Below, in pieces: positions 17,236 through 25,677 of a stretch of 64,000 nucleotides of DNA. Position 1 is the first letter of the stretch. Every line of letters starts with the position of its first letter. The position numbers were made by a program, and so were the translations under genes. The notes under the pieces are model-generated. The model saw nothing but the letters and a program-made list of their open reading frames with translations. It did not search any database and was not told the origin of the DNA. The DNA is from Duganella sp. BJB480 (lineage in GTDB: Bacteria > Pseudomonadota > Gammaproteobacteria > Burkholderiales > Burkholderiaceae_D). The stretch spans positions 120,822 through 184,821 of the forward strand of contig QVIN01000013.1 of NCBI GenBank assembly GCA_003416985.1, written 5' to 3'.

Positions 17236-18006
17236 TCAATGAAGGGCTCTCTCCAAAACTATGGTAGCTTGACATCCTATAACAATCCGGCAATCGCCGT
17301 GCAGGCGCAGTTGCGGCAGCTCGCCGGCGCGGTCGTAGCTGCGGCGCACGCCGTCCAGCGCCTGCGCCGAGACGCTGGCGTAGGCCTCCTTCAGATCGGC
17401 CGGAATGAACTGGTTGGTCTGCAAATAGTCGCAAGGCTCGGTGCCGAAGGTGGCGATGTCGATCGCCGGCCGCTCCCGGTACGGCTTGATCGCGCCCACC
17501 GCGTGGATGCGGGCGATGAAGCGCCCGGTCCACTCCAGCACCGACGGATCGCTCAGCTCGGGCGCGCGGCCGCCATGGCGGGTGAACACGGCGAAACGGA
17601 AGCCGTTGAAATGATGCAGCGTGGCCCGGTCCGGCCCCAGCGGCAGCGCCGGCACCACCGGGATCTCGCGCGCGGCCAGCTCCTCGGTGAAGGCGTGCTC
17701 TTCGAGAATGGCGGCGTCGCTCCAGCGGCCCGGACGGTAGAACTTCACCACCAGCGGCTGCGCGTCCTCGATGCCGACCTGGTAGACGCGGTTTTCATAG
17801 CTGTTCAGCGCCAGCAGGCGGCCATCGCCATGCAAGCCTATGCTGTCGAGCGCGTCCAGCACGCACTCGGGATTGAGGGCCGAATACGGATGCGGCGCCT
17901 GCTCCTGCGGGCTGTCCGACGCCCCGGCCAGCGCGTCGGCCATGCCGGCGGCCAGGGCCGCGGCGCGGGCGTCTTCTTCTTCGTCGTCGAAATGATCTTG
18001 GTTCAT
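17236..18006 (-). pseudogene. srkA: srkA 5' fragment (N-terminal two-thirds, truncated by element)
   Basis: Host copy of the SrkA/YihE kinase. It keeps the start (MNQDHFDDEEED), the N-lobe (GRLLALNSYENRVYQV, VVKFYRPGRWSD) and the sequence up to RLHGDC of the catalytic loop. Host sequence then stops at about 17289 and the frame continues with 17 element-derived codons to a stop at 17236. The catalytic loop Asn, the DxD metal site and the C-terminus are at 284-654. The protein made would lack its active site. The promoter should lie in 18007-18069, divergent from the next gene, and probably still drives the region. Confidence 0.9.
17268..17283 (-). repeat. Right terminal inverted repeat of the element
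   Basis: Read on the minus strand this is GTTATAGGATGTCAAG, matching the left end at 14 of 16 positions, and the CTACCATAGTTTT block (17255-17267) follows directly inward. Between the repeat and the host gene lie five bases (17284-17288) absent from both the host coding frame and the left junction, like the coupling sequence that Tn554-type elements carry over from their previous site. Confidence 0.75.
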
Positions 18007-18069
18007 CCCCGCATTGTACGGGGCGCGGCGTGTATACTGTCGGCTTCAATCCAATAAAAAGAGCAAGCC

Positions 18070-18765
<696 letters not shown>

Positions 18766-18769
18766 GGCT

Positions 18770-19609
18770 ATGGCCGTGCGTGGTGCTGTGATCGCATTGT
18801 TGTTGGCGGCCGGCTGCGCGGCCGCCGCCCAGCCCGAGCTGCTGACCGACCGCATCACGCCTGCCCGCCAGGCGTCCGACGCGGCCCTGCTCAAATCGCT
18901 GGACCGCGACGTTTTCCTCAACGGCGGCTACGCCGGCCCGACCGGCAAGCTGAGCTATCGCCTGATGCCGCCGGCCGACGTCCAGCCCGGCAAGCGCTAT
19001 CCGCTGGTCATCGTGCTGCACGGCTCCGGCGCCATCGGCAACGACAACACCAGCCAGCTTGGCGCGCTGGCCATGTCCTGGACCGCGCCGGCCATCCGCA
19101 AGCGCTATCCGGCCTACATCCTGGTGCCGCAATTCGCCGAGCGCAGCGCCAACTACGCACCATCGGCCGCCGACGGACTGCTGGCCTCCCGCCCTGGTCC
19201 CAACCTGCCGAGCGTGGCCGCGCTGGTGGACAACCTGAAACCCCAGTTCGCCATCGACGCCGACCGCATCTACATCACCGGTTTTTCGATGGGCGCCTCC
19301 GCCGCCACGCAGGCGGTGCTGCAACGCCAGGATATGTTCGCCGCCGCCGTGGCCTTCTCGGGCATCGCCCCCGAACGCGCCGCCGCCGCGCAGCTGAAGG
19401 ACCTGCCGCTGCTGCTGGTGCACGGCGACGCCGACACCGAGAACCCGATCGAGCCGGACCGCTCGCTATTCGCCGCCCTGCAGCGCCAGCCCGGCGGCGC
19501 CAAGGCCCGCATGCTCGAATATCGAGGCATGGAGCACACCGTGCCCGCCGACATGCTGCTGGCCCCGGCTTGGCGCGACTGGCTGTTCGCCCAGCGCAAG
19601 GCGCGCTGA
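18770..19609 (+). CDS. Secreted alpha/beta hydrolase (esterase / PHB depolymerase-like)
   Basis: A 279-residue predicted exported hydrolase. An N-terminal signal peptide (AVIALLLAAGCAAAAQ) is followed by an alpha/beta hydrolase core with the oxyanion strand VIVLHGSGAIG, nucleophile S173 in GFSMGAS, a putative acid in VHGDADTENP and the catalytic His in GMEHTVP. A Cys in the signal (AAGC) could make it a lipoprotein. It resembles the prolyl-oligopeptidase/PHB-depolymerase type of carboxylesterases. Its substrate is unknown. It lies 4 bases after the YecA-like gene, probably in the same transcript. Confidence 0.75.
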   Translation: MAVRGAVIALLLAAGCAAAAQPELLTDRITPARQASDAALLKSLDRDVFLNGGYAGPTGKLSYRLMPPADVQPGKRYPLVIVLHGSGAIGNDNTSQLGALAMSWTAPAIRKRYPAYILVPQFAERSANYAPSAADGLLASRPGPNLPSVAALVDNLKPQFAIDADRIYITGFSMGASAATQAVLQRQDMFAAAVAFSGIAPERAAAAQLKDLPLLLVHGDADTENPIEPDRSLFAALQRQPGGAKARMLEYRGMEHTVPADMLLAPAWRDWLFAQRKAR

Positions 19610-19623
19610 CCTGGCCTCACACA

Positions 19624-20262
19624 CTAGCCGGCCCGGACACTCCGCAGCCGGGCTATCCCTTTGACCAGCCAGCCCAGCCCGACAAACAGGACCAGCAAGC
19701 CGACCGCGTTCAGCATGGTCCGGCCGTAGCCGATGCTGCCGGCGTCGATGAAGTGATAGGGGTACATGTCGATCAACTCGCCCCGCAGCAAGACGTAGAC
19801 GAAATAAACCGCCGGATAAGCGCTCCAGGCGAACGGCGACAGCGTTGCGGCATCCTGTCGTGGCACGCGCCAGATCCAGTAAGCGAGCAGCATCAGCGGC
19901 ACGACATAGTGGAGCGTCATGTCGGCCACCCACTGCCAGCCCTGGGGACTCCAGAGATGCTGCAGCAAAATATGGTAGGCGATGCAGACAAACACGATGG
20001 CCGTTGTGGCACAGCCCAGCTTGGCGTCCGTGGCAAACCAGCGCCCCACCCGCGTGCCACCGCAGACCAGCGGCAACGTCAGCACCAGGCCGACGAAGAT
20101 GTTGGTCAAGATCGTGAAAAAGCCAAAGTAGAGAACCAGGCCATCGGCGATGGACTTGCTGACGCCGATATAGCCGTCCAGCCGCAGGATGAGGCCGAAC
20201 CAAGTGATCGCCGCGATCAGGGTCAATGCCAGGCGGTCGCGGGGGATGGATGTTGTCGTCAT
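19624..20262 (-). CDS. Pr6Pr-family integral membrane protein
   Basis: A 212-residue membrane protein with six hydrophobic segments. It has the family features FGFFTILTNIFVGLVL, a Trp-rich periplasmic loop with LQHLWSPQGWQWVADMTLHY, and a RGELIDMYPYHFIDA segment near the end. Function is unknown; homologues are called Pr6Pr or FAR-17a/AIG1-like proteins. ATG 20262 is chosen with GCGAGAG upstream; an upstream TTG would overlap the preceding gene. It lies 10 bases after the 20273-21247 gene, likely one operon. Confidence 0.75.
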   Translation of the reverse strand: MTTTSIPRDRLALTLIAAITWFGLILRLDGYIGVSKSIADGLVLYFGFFTILTNIFVGLVLTLPLVCGGTRVGRWFATDAKLGCATTAIVFVCIAYHILLQHLWSPQGWQWVADMTLHYVVPLMLLAYWIWRVPRQDAATLSPFAWSAYPAVYFVYVLLRGELIDMYPYHFIDAGSIGYGRTMLNAVGLLVLFVGLGWLVKGIARLRSVRAG

Positions 20263-20272
20263 AGGCTCTCGC

Positions 20273-21247
20273 TCACTCAACCGTCAATTCGTCGGGAACG
20301 TTGTAGACAAAGGCTTTGCTGTCGAACATCAGCTTCCACGACTTCGCCTCCATCGGCGCGCCGTACTGCGTGCCTTTGACACTGACCGTCAACGGACCAG
20401 GCAACGGACCGACCACGTCGGCGGTGCGGTAGGTCCAGCGGCTGTGCTCGCAGCGCAGCGGCTCGGTCTCGTCCATCGCCTCGGCCTCGTGCACCTCCTG
20501 CTCGGTGGTCTGCTCCTGGTTGCCCATCGCCTCCACCGCCTTGCGCCACGTCTCATGCTCGGCGTTGGCCTGCACGCAGTCGCCCGGCTCGGCATCGACC
20601 GCCGCCTTGAAGCGCGCCAGCAAGGCGATCTCGTCGCCATGCGGCGCCAGCATCACGTTGCTGACCATGACTTGCTCGGCACTGGGCTTGGTGCCGTTCT
20701 GCACCTTCAGCACCCAGCCCCAGGTGCGCTCGGACAAGGCTTCAAAGCGCACCTTCTCCGGCGTCACCGGCACGTCGCTTTCGTAGCGGAACGGCGAGCT
20801 GATCTCGACCAGTCCGCCACCGGGCTTGGTGTCGGCGCGGATCTGGAACACGCCGTAGAAATTGCGGCCGTCGCCCTTGAGCGAGACGCCGCTGGCAACA
20901 AAGAACAGCTCGTCGCTGGCGCCCACCGCCTCGATCCGCGCCTGCTGGACCACCCGCACCAGGAAGGGTTCGTTGGATTCATCCACATACACCCAGCCTT
21001 TTTTCTCCTGCGAGTATTTGCCGTAGGTGCGCGTCATCGCCTCGTCGATGGAGGCCGCCTCGTCGATCTTGATCAACTGCGGTTCGGTGCTGGCCTTGTA
21101 GAACACCGCCGCCACCAGCGCGATCAACAGCACGCCCAGCACGGCCAGCGCGTACAACACATAGCGGCTCCATTTGCGGCGCTTGGGCGGCGGCGGGGTT
21201 TGGATGGGAGTTTGTTCGGCGACGCCGGGTTCAATCAGATCAGACAT
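20273..21247 (-). CDS. Membrane-anchored protein of unknown function
   Basis: A 324-residue protein. A Pro-rich cytoplasmic N-terminus (TPPPPKRRKWSR) is followed by one membrane helix at about 28-50 (YVLYALAVLGVLLIALVAAVFY) and a soluble, presumably periplasmic region without a recognised domain. The latter contains two acidic stretches (EQTTEQEVHEAEAMDETEP). Its composition matches the chromosome. It has no cysteine-rich or catalytic motif. It precedes the Pr6Pr gene in the same direction. Confidence 0.6.
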   Translation of the reverse strand: MSDLIEPGVAEQTPIQTPPPPKRRKWSRYVLYALAVLGVLLIALVAAVFYKASTEPQLIKIDEAASIDEAMTRTYGKYSQEKKGWVYVDESNEPFLVRVVQQARIEAVGASDELFFVASGVSLKGDGRNFYGVFQIRADTKPGGGLVEISSPFRYESDVPVTPEKVRFEALSERTWGWVLKVQNGTKPSAEQVMVSNVMLAPHGDEIALLARFKAAVDAEPGDCVQANAEHETWRKAVEAMGNQEQTTEQEVHEAEAMDETEPLRCEHSRWTYRTADVVGPLPGPLTVSVKGTQYGAPMEAKSWKLMFDSKAFVYNVPDELTVE

Positions 21248-21327
21248 AATATTTCCCGCAAAGAGATTGCTAATTTAACATTTGCAGAATTGTAATGCTA
21301 AAAGGAAAAATCGTGCGCGCGATAGAC

Positions 21328-22344
21328 TCATTTGACTTCCCGCGCCACCCAGTCGCGCAGCGGGACGCCGCCCGGCATGCCCCGGCACATATTGGCCTGG
21401 GACATGTCGACCAGCTGGAAGCCCGTGGCGGTCCACACCCAGGTCCAGAAGCCCCCGCAGTCGGACACGCCACGGCCCTTGGCGAAGCTGGTCAGTTTGC
21501 CGCCATCGAACGACGCGTTCATCACGCCGCCGTCCCCCATGGCCGGCAATTGCACCGGCTTGGGGTCGTACGGCGGCTTGTCGCGCGCCACCCACAGCAC
21601 GAAGGACGATTGATACGCTGCGCGGTCGCACTCCCGCATCAGCAGCACCTTCCCGCCCGGCAGGCGGTGGATGTCCTGGTAGCGGTTCGCGTCCTTGACG
21701 TCCTCGCTGCAGTCGTCGGCGCGCATCGTCTTGACGATGGCGGCCAGCAGCTTGTCGTCATCCTTCTGCGCGGACGGCATCGCCAGCGGCCGCACCGTCG
21801 GCGGCGCCAGCGGCGGCAACACCGCGCTGGCCGGCCGCGTGCCGGGCTTGACCAGCGCCGTGACCGTGCCCACCCGCCCCTGCAGATCGTCCATCTTCAG
21901 CAGCACCGCCTTCAGGCCGGCCAGCGACAGCCGCCACTGGTGCGTCCCGTCCGACACCTTGGCCGACTCGGCGTTCAGCAACTGCGGCATCAGCCGCGCG
22001 ACCTGCTCGGCCGTCAATGCGGTGTCCGCCTTCAGGCCGCCCAGCGCCAGCTTGCCGACCGTGATGGTCAAGGGACCGGCGTCCTTGTCGTCGGGGGTCA
22101 CCACCATCAGCTTGGCCTCCAGCGCGGCGGCGGCGCCGGCATCGCGCCCCAGCCACAAGGCCACCGGCGCGCTCTCCGTCTCCCCATCCTCGCTCTGGAA
22201 GCCGGCCGCCTCGCAGCGGCGCGTGTTGTCGCAGGCGATTTCCCAGTCCTTGGCGCCGAACCGGGCGCCCTCGTACTGCGCGGCGTCGGCCGGCACCGCC
22301 GAGGCCAGCGCCGACGTTATCAAAACCAGTTTCAATATTTTCAT
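21328..22344 (-). CDS. DUF1176 domain-containing exported protein
   Basis: A 338-residue protein with a signal peptide (KILKLVLITSALASAVPADA). DUF1176-like features are the early WEIACDNTRRCEAAGFQ motif, the ADDCSEDVKD region, LLMRECDRAAYQSS and the C-terminal FWTWVWTATGFQLVDMSQANMC... segment with conserved Cys residues. The start is ATG 22344; an upstream in-frame extension passes through the orn terminator and is rejected. The biological role of the family is unknown. It is separated from orn by a terminator, so it is probably its own transcript. Confidence 0.75.
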   Translation of the reverse strand: MKILKLVLITSALASAVPADAAQYEGARFGAKDWEIACDNTRRCEAAGFQSEDGETESAPVALWLGRDAGAAAALEAKLMVVTPDDKDAGPLTITVGKLALGGLKADTALTAEQVARLMPQLLNAESAKVSDGTHQWRLSLAGLKAVLLKMDDLQGRVGTVTALVKPGTRPASAVLPPLAPPTVRPLAMPSAQKDDDKLLAAIVKTMRADDCSEDVKDANRYQDIHRLPGGKVLLMRECDRAAYQSSFVLWVARDKPPYDPKPVQLPAMGDGGVMNASFDGGKLTSFAKGRGVSDCGGFWTWVWTATGFQLVDMSQANMCRGMPGGVPLRDWVAREVK

Positions 22345-22360
22345 GCTTTTCCCCACAGGC

Positions 22361-22390
22361 GAAAAAAAACAGGTTCGAAGGAACCTGTTT
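22361..22390 (-). terminator. Rho-independent terminator after orn
   Basis: On the minus strand an AAACAGGTTC/GAACCTGTTT stem with a 4-base loop is followed by a run of eight T. It lies directly downstream of the orn stop at 22407. Confidence 0.85.
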
Positions 22391-22406
22391 CGATGCAGCG
22401 CGCGGC

Positions 22407-23003
22407 TTACAGCTTGATGAAATGCTCGCGGTAGTATTTCAGCTCGTCGATCGACTCGATGATGTCGGCCATCGCGGTGTGCTTCTGATGCTTCTTGAAG
22501 CCGCCGACGATTTCCGGTTTCCAGCGCTTGCACAGCTCTTTCAGCGTCGACACGTCGATGTTCCGATAGTGGAAATACGCTTCCAGCTTGGGCATGTAGC
22601 GCACCATGAAGCGGCGGTCCTGGCCGATGGTGTTGCCGCACATCGGCGCCTTACCCTTCGGCACCCAAAGCTTCATGAACTTGATCAGTTCCTCTTCCGC
22701 CTCGGCCTCGGTGACGGTCGACGCCTTGACGCGCTCGATCAGCCCCGAGCGGCCGTGCGTGCCCTTGTTCCAGGCGTCCATCTTGTCCAGCGTCTCGTCG
22801 CTCTGGTGGATCGCGAACACCGGGCCCTCGGCCAGCACGTTCAGATGCATGTCGGTGACCACCACGGCCACTTCGATGATGCGGTCGGTGTCCGGCTCCA
22901 GGCCGGTCATCTCCATGTCCACCCAGACCAGGTTGAATTCATTCTGGCGCGGGGTGATGGCCTCTGGTGCGGAACCTTCTGGCAAATCGTTAGCTTGTGA
23001 CAT
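22407..23003 (-). CDS. orn: Oligoribonuclease
   Basis: A 3'-5' exonuclease that degrades 2-5 nucleotide RNAs and pGpG, in the cytoplasm. The DEDDh motifs are visible: WVDMEMTGL (D, E), [23 protein letters not shown] (D) and the late KHTAMADI (H, D). It is 198 residues, slightly longer than usual because of a polar N-terminal extension. Its pGpG role ties it functionally to the cyclic-di-GMP Wsp system elsewhere in the window, although the genes are not linked. It is divergent from the M48 protease gene. Confidence 0.95.
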   Translation of the reverse strand: MSQANDLPEGSAPEAITPRQNEFNLVWVDMEMTGLEPDTDRIIEVAVVVTDMHLNVLAEGPVFAIHQSDETLDKMDAWNKGTHGRSGLIERVKASTVTEAEAEEELIKFMKLWVPKGKAPMCGNTIGQDRRFMVRYMPKLEAYFHYRNIDVSTLKELCKRWKPEIVGGFKKHQKHTAMADIIESIDELKYYREHFIKL

Positions 23004-23056
23004 AATTCTCTCTTGGCTTCATTAATCCGAATCCGCCATTTTCTCACAGGCATAGA

Positions 23057-24325
23057 ATGTATTCACTCGCGTTTTCGATTTTGTTTGTATCTTTCATCAT
23101 TTTGACGCTGATCGTGCGCTTCTGGCTCGCCTCGCGCCATATCCGCCATGTGCTGGCGCACCGCAGCGCCGTGCCGTCCGAATTCGCCGAGAAAATCCCC
23201 CTGTCCGCCCACCAGAAGGCCGCCGACTACACCGTCGCCCGCACCAAGTTCGGCCTGATCACCTTGCTGGTCAACACCCTGGTGCTGGTCGGCTTCACGC
23301 TGCTGGGCGGCCTGCAATGGCTGTCGGTGGAAATCTTCAAGCTCACCGGCCCCGGCATGGTCTACCAGCTGGCGCTGCTGGCGGCGTTCGCCGCCGTGTC
23401 CGGCATCATCGACCTGCCCTTCGACTACTACAAGCAGTTCGGCCTGGAGCAGCGCTTCGGCTTCAACAAGATGACACCCGGCCTGTTCTTCGCCGACATG
23501 GTCAAGGGCCTGCTGCTGGGCGCGGCCATCGGCCTGCCACTGGTGTGGGTCATGCTGACCCTGATGGAAAAATCCGGCAACCTGTGGTGGCTGTACGCCT
23601 GGCTGGTGTGGAGCGGCTTCCAGCTGCTGATGATGGTGCTGTTCCCGACCGTGATCGCGCCGCTGTTCAACAAGTTCACGCCGCTGGAAGACCAGTCGCT
23701 CAAGGCCCGCATCGAGGGCCTGATGGGCCGCGTCGGCTTCGCCTCCAAGGGCCTGTTCGTGATGGACGGTTCCAAGCGCAGCGCCCACGGCAACGCCTAC
23801 TTCTCCGGCTTCGGCGCCAACAAGCGCATCGTGTTCTTCGACACCCTGCTCTCGCGCCTGCAGCCGCAGGAGATCGAGGCGGTGCTGGCGCACGAGCTTG
23901 GCCACTTCAAGCTCAAGCACATCATCAAGCGCATAGTCATGATGTTCGCCATCTCGCTGGGCTTCCTGGCGCTGCTGGGCTACCTGAAGAACCAGGTGTG
24001 GTTCTACACCGGCCTCGGCGTCGATCCGCTGCTGCTGCCGGGCCAGGGCAACGACGCCATGGTGCTGCTGCTGTTCATGCTGGTGCTGCCGGTGTTCACC
24101 TTCCTGTTCGGCCCGCTCACCTCGCTCAGCTCGCGCAAGCACGAGTTCGAGGCCGACGCCTTCGCCGCCCAGCACACCGACGCCCGCGACCTGGTCTCGG
24201 CGCTGGTCAAGATGTACGAGGACAACGCCTCCACCCTGACCCCGGACCCGCTGCACTCGGCCTTCTACGACTCGCACCCGCCGGCCAGCGTACGCATCCG
24301 TCACCTGCACGCGGCGGCCGCATGA
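23057..24325 (+). CDS. M48-family membrane metallopeptidase (Ste24-like)
   Basis: A 422-residue integral membrane zinc protease. The HExxH motif is in [13 protein letters not shown] with the third ligand Glu in [10 protein letters not shown]. There are about six hydrophobic helices, the first right at the N-terminus ([19 protein letters not shown]). The CAAX-prenyl-protease N-terminal region includes [23 protein letters not shown]. It overlaps phhB by four bases (ATGA), so the genes are translationally coupled, and rsgA follows likewise. Probably membrane protein quality control; substrates are unknown. Confidence 0.9.
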   Translation: MYSLAFSILFVSFIILTLIVRFWLASRHIRHVLAHRSAVPSEFAEKIPLSAHQKAADYTVARTKFGLITLLVNTLVLVGFTLLGGLQWLSVEIFKLTGPGMVYQLALLAAFAAVSGIIDLPFDYYKQFGLEQRFGFNKMTPGLFFADMVKGLLLGAAIGLPLVWVMLTLMEKSGNLWWLYAWLVWSGFQLLMMVLFPTVIAPLFNKFTPLEDQSLKARIEGLMGRVGFASKGLFVMDGSKRSAHGNAYFSGFGANKRIVFFDTLLSRLQPQEIEAVLAHELGHFKLKHIIKRIVMMFAISLGFLALLGYLKNQVWFYTGLGVDPLLLPGQGNDAMVLLLFMLVLPVFTFLFGPLTSLSSRKHEFEADAFAAQHTDARDLVSALVKMYEDNASTLTPDPLHSAFYDSHPPASVRIRHLHAAAA

Positions 24326-24681
24326 TCGCCAGCCACGCCGACCTGCTGGCCGCCCGCTGCCACCCCACCAAGGACACGCTCGGCGCCGACGAAGCCGCGC
24401 GCCTGCTGGCGCTGCTGCCCGGCTGGTCGCTGCAGGACGGCAAGCTGGTCCGCATCTTCGACTTCACAAACTACTATCGCACCATGGCCTTCGTCAACGC
24501 GCTGGCCTACCTGAGCCACGCCGAAGACCACCACCCGGAAATGACCGTGACTTACAAAACCTGCATCGTCCGCTACGACACCCACTCGGTCAACCAAGGC
24601 CGGGGCGGCCTGTCCGACAACGACTTCATCTGCGCGGCCAAGGCCGGCGCGCTGTACCAGACGGCGGCGGTCCAGCCATGA
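24322..24681 (+). CDS. phhB: 4a-hydroxytetrahydrobiopterin dehydratase
   Basis: A 119-residue pterin-4a-carbinolamine dehydratase. The family signature is present: [28 protein letters not shown]... followed by [21 protein letters not shown] and a [16 protein letters not shown] end. The HH..P and the later His are the expected active-site residues. It recycles the pterin cofactor of aromatic amino acid hydroxylases. It overlaps both neighbours by four bases. Confidence 0.9.
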   Translation: MIASHADLLAARCHPTKDTLGADEAARLLALLPGWSLQDGKLVRIFDFTNYYRTMAFVNALAYLSHAEDHHPEMTVTYKTCIVRYDTHSVNQGRGGLSDNDFICAAKAGALYQTAAVQP

Positions 24682-25592
24682 GCCAGCAAGCCAACCAGCA
24701 ACTGACCGCCACCATCATCGCCGCCCACGGCCGCCACTACCTGGCCGAGGCGGACGGCGTCAAGCTGCAATGCGTCACGCGCGGCAAGAAGACCAACGTC
24801 GCCGTCGGCGACCAGGTCCGCATCACGCTGACCTCGCCCGACCAGGGCGTGATCGACAAGATCGAGGAACGCAAGACCCTGCTCTACCGCTCGGACCAGT
24901 ACAAGTCCAAGCTGCTGGCGGCCAACCTGACGCAGCTGTTCATCGTGGTCGCCACCGAGCCCGGCTTCGCCGACGACCTGGTGTCGCGTTCGCTGGTGGC
25001 GGCCGAGGCGGCCGGCATCACCGCCCGCCTGATCCTCAACAAGACCGACGTCACCGAATCGCTGGAGCGCACCCGCGAGCGCCTGCAGCCGTACGCCTCG
25101 CTGGGCTACCCGGTGCACGAGGTCTCGGCCAAGGCGCGGCCCGACGAGGCGCTGGCCGTGCTGAAGCCGCTGCTGGCCGGCCAGTCGTCGATCCTGATCG
25201 GCCAGTCCGGCATGGGCAAGTCCTCGCTGATCAACCTGCTGGTGCCGGACGCCGACATCGCCGTGCGCGAGATCTCCGCCGCGCTCGACACCGGCAAGCA
25301 CACCACCACCTTCACCCGGCTGTACCAGCTGCCGGAACTGGGCGCCGGCTCGTCCATCATCGACTCGCCCGGCTTCCAGGAGTTCGGCCTGTACCACCTG
25401 AGCGAAGGCATGCTGGAGCGCGCCTTCGTCGACTTCGAGCCCTACCTGGGCCAGTGCAAGTTCTACAACTGCCGCCACCTGATCGAACCGCAATGCGCGA
25501 TCCTGGCCGCCGTCGCCGACGGCAAGATCGCCAAGATGCGCCACACGCTGTACGGCCAACTGTTGCATGAATCGTCGCAAACCCTATATTAA
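24678..25592 (+). CDS. rsgA: Ribosome small subunit-dependent GTPase A
   Basis: A 304-residue circularly permuted GTPase for 30S maturation. The N-terminal OB-fold ([17 protein letters not shown]) is followed by G4 LNKTD, then G1 GQSGMGKSS at about 174-182, G3 DSPGFQEFG, and a C-terminal zinc knuckle with a Cys-His set ([15 protein letters not shown]). The permuted G4-G1-G3 order identifies the family. It is the last gene of the M48-phhB-rsgA operon. Confidence 0.95.
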   Translation: MSQQANQQLTATIIAAHGRHYLAEADGVKLQCVTRGKKTNVAVGDQVRITLTSPDQGVIDKIEERKTLLYRSDQYKSKLLAANLTQLFIVVATEPGFADDLVSRSLVAAEAAGITARLILNKTDVTESLERTRERLQPYASLGYPVHEVSAKARPDEALAVLKPLLAGQSSILIGQSGMGKSSLINLLVPDADIAVREISAALDTGKHTTTFTRLYQLPELGAGSSIIDSPGFQEFGLYHLSEGMLERAFVDFEPYLGQCKFYNCRHLIEPQCAILAAVADGKIAKMRHTLYGQLLHESSQTLY

Positions 25593-25677
25593 AAAAAACA
25601 ATTGTCGTAGCACACGCACAATCTGCATTTGCGGACTATAATTCCCCAAGGCAATTATCTGCGGCCCGAGGACCCCG

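Larger units (their letters stand above)
655..17288. mobile_element. GMT-like (Tn554-like) integrative element inserted in srkA, carrying a microcin-type cluster and a replacement srkA
   Basis: The boundaries are set by the split host gene. Host sequence ends ...GATTGCC on one side and resumes ACGGCGGC on the other, both read on the minus strand. The ends carry 16-base imperfect inverted repeats (655-670 and 17268-17283) followed inward by a shared CTAC(C)ATAGTTT block (685-695 and 17255-17267). A 5-base stretch, 17284-17288, belongs to neither the host gene nor the repeat. Cargo order: two tyrosine recombinases plus GmtX, a microcin-like cluster, IS remnants, and an intact divergent srkA. 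GC is far below that of the flanks, lowest at 5600-15600. No direct target duplication is seen, as expected for a tyrosine recombinase. The GMT family name comes from gene architecture; the exact ends are inferred. Confidence 0.85.

Noticed and set aside
17268-17290. TTGACA and TATAAC near the right end read as a promoter
   Set aside because: The two boxes are only a few bases apart and coincide with the terminal repeat.
16165-18006. The two srkA copies as a simple tandem duplication or assembly error
   Set aside because: The copies differ throughout in sequence and GC, and the host copy is split by sequence bearing inverted repeats and recombinase genes.
22345-22641. N-terminal extension of the DUF1176 protein
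   Set aside because: It would run through the orn terminator and the orn coding region; ATG 22344 starts a proper signal peptide.
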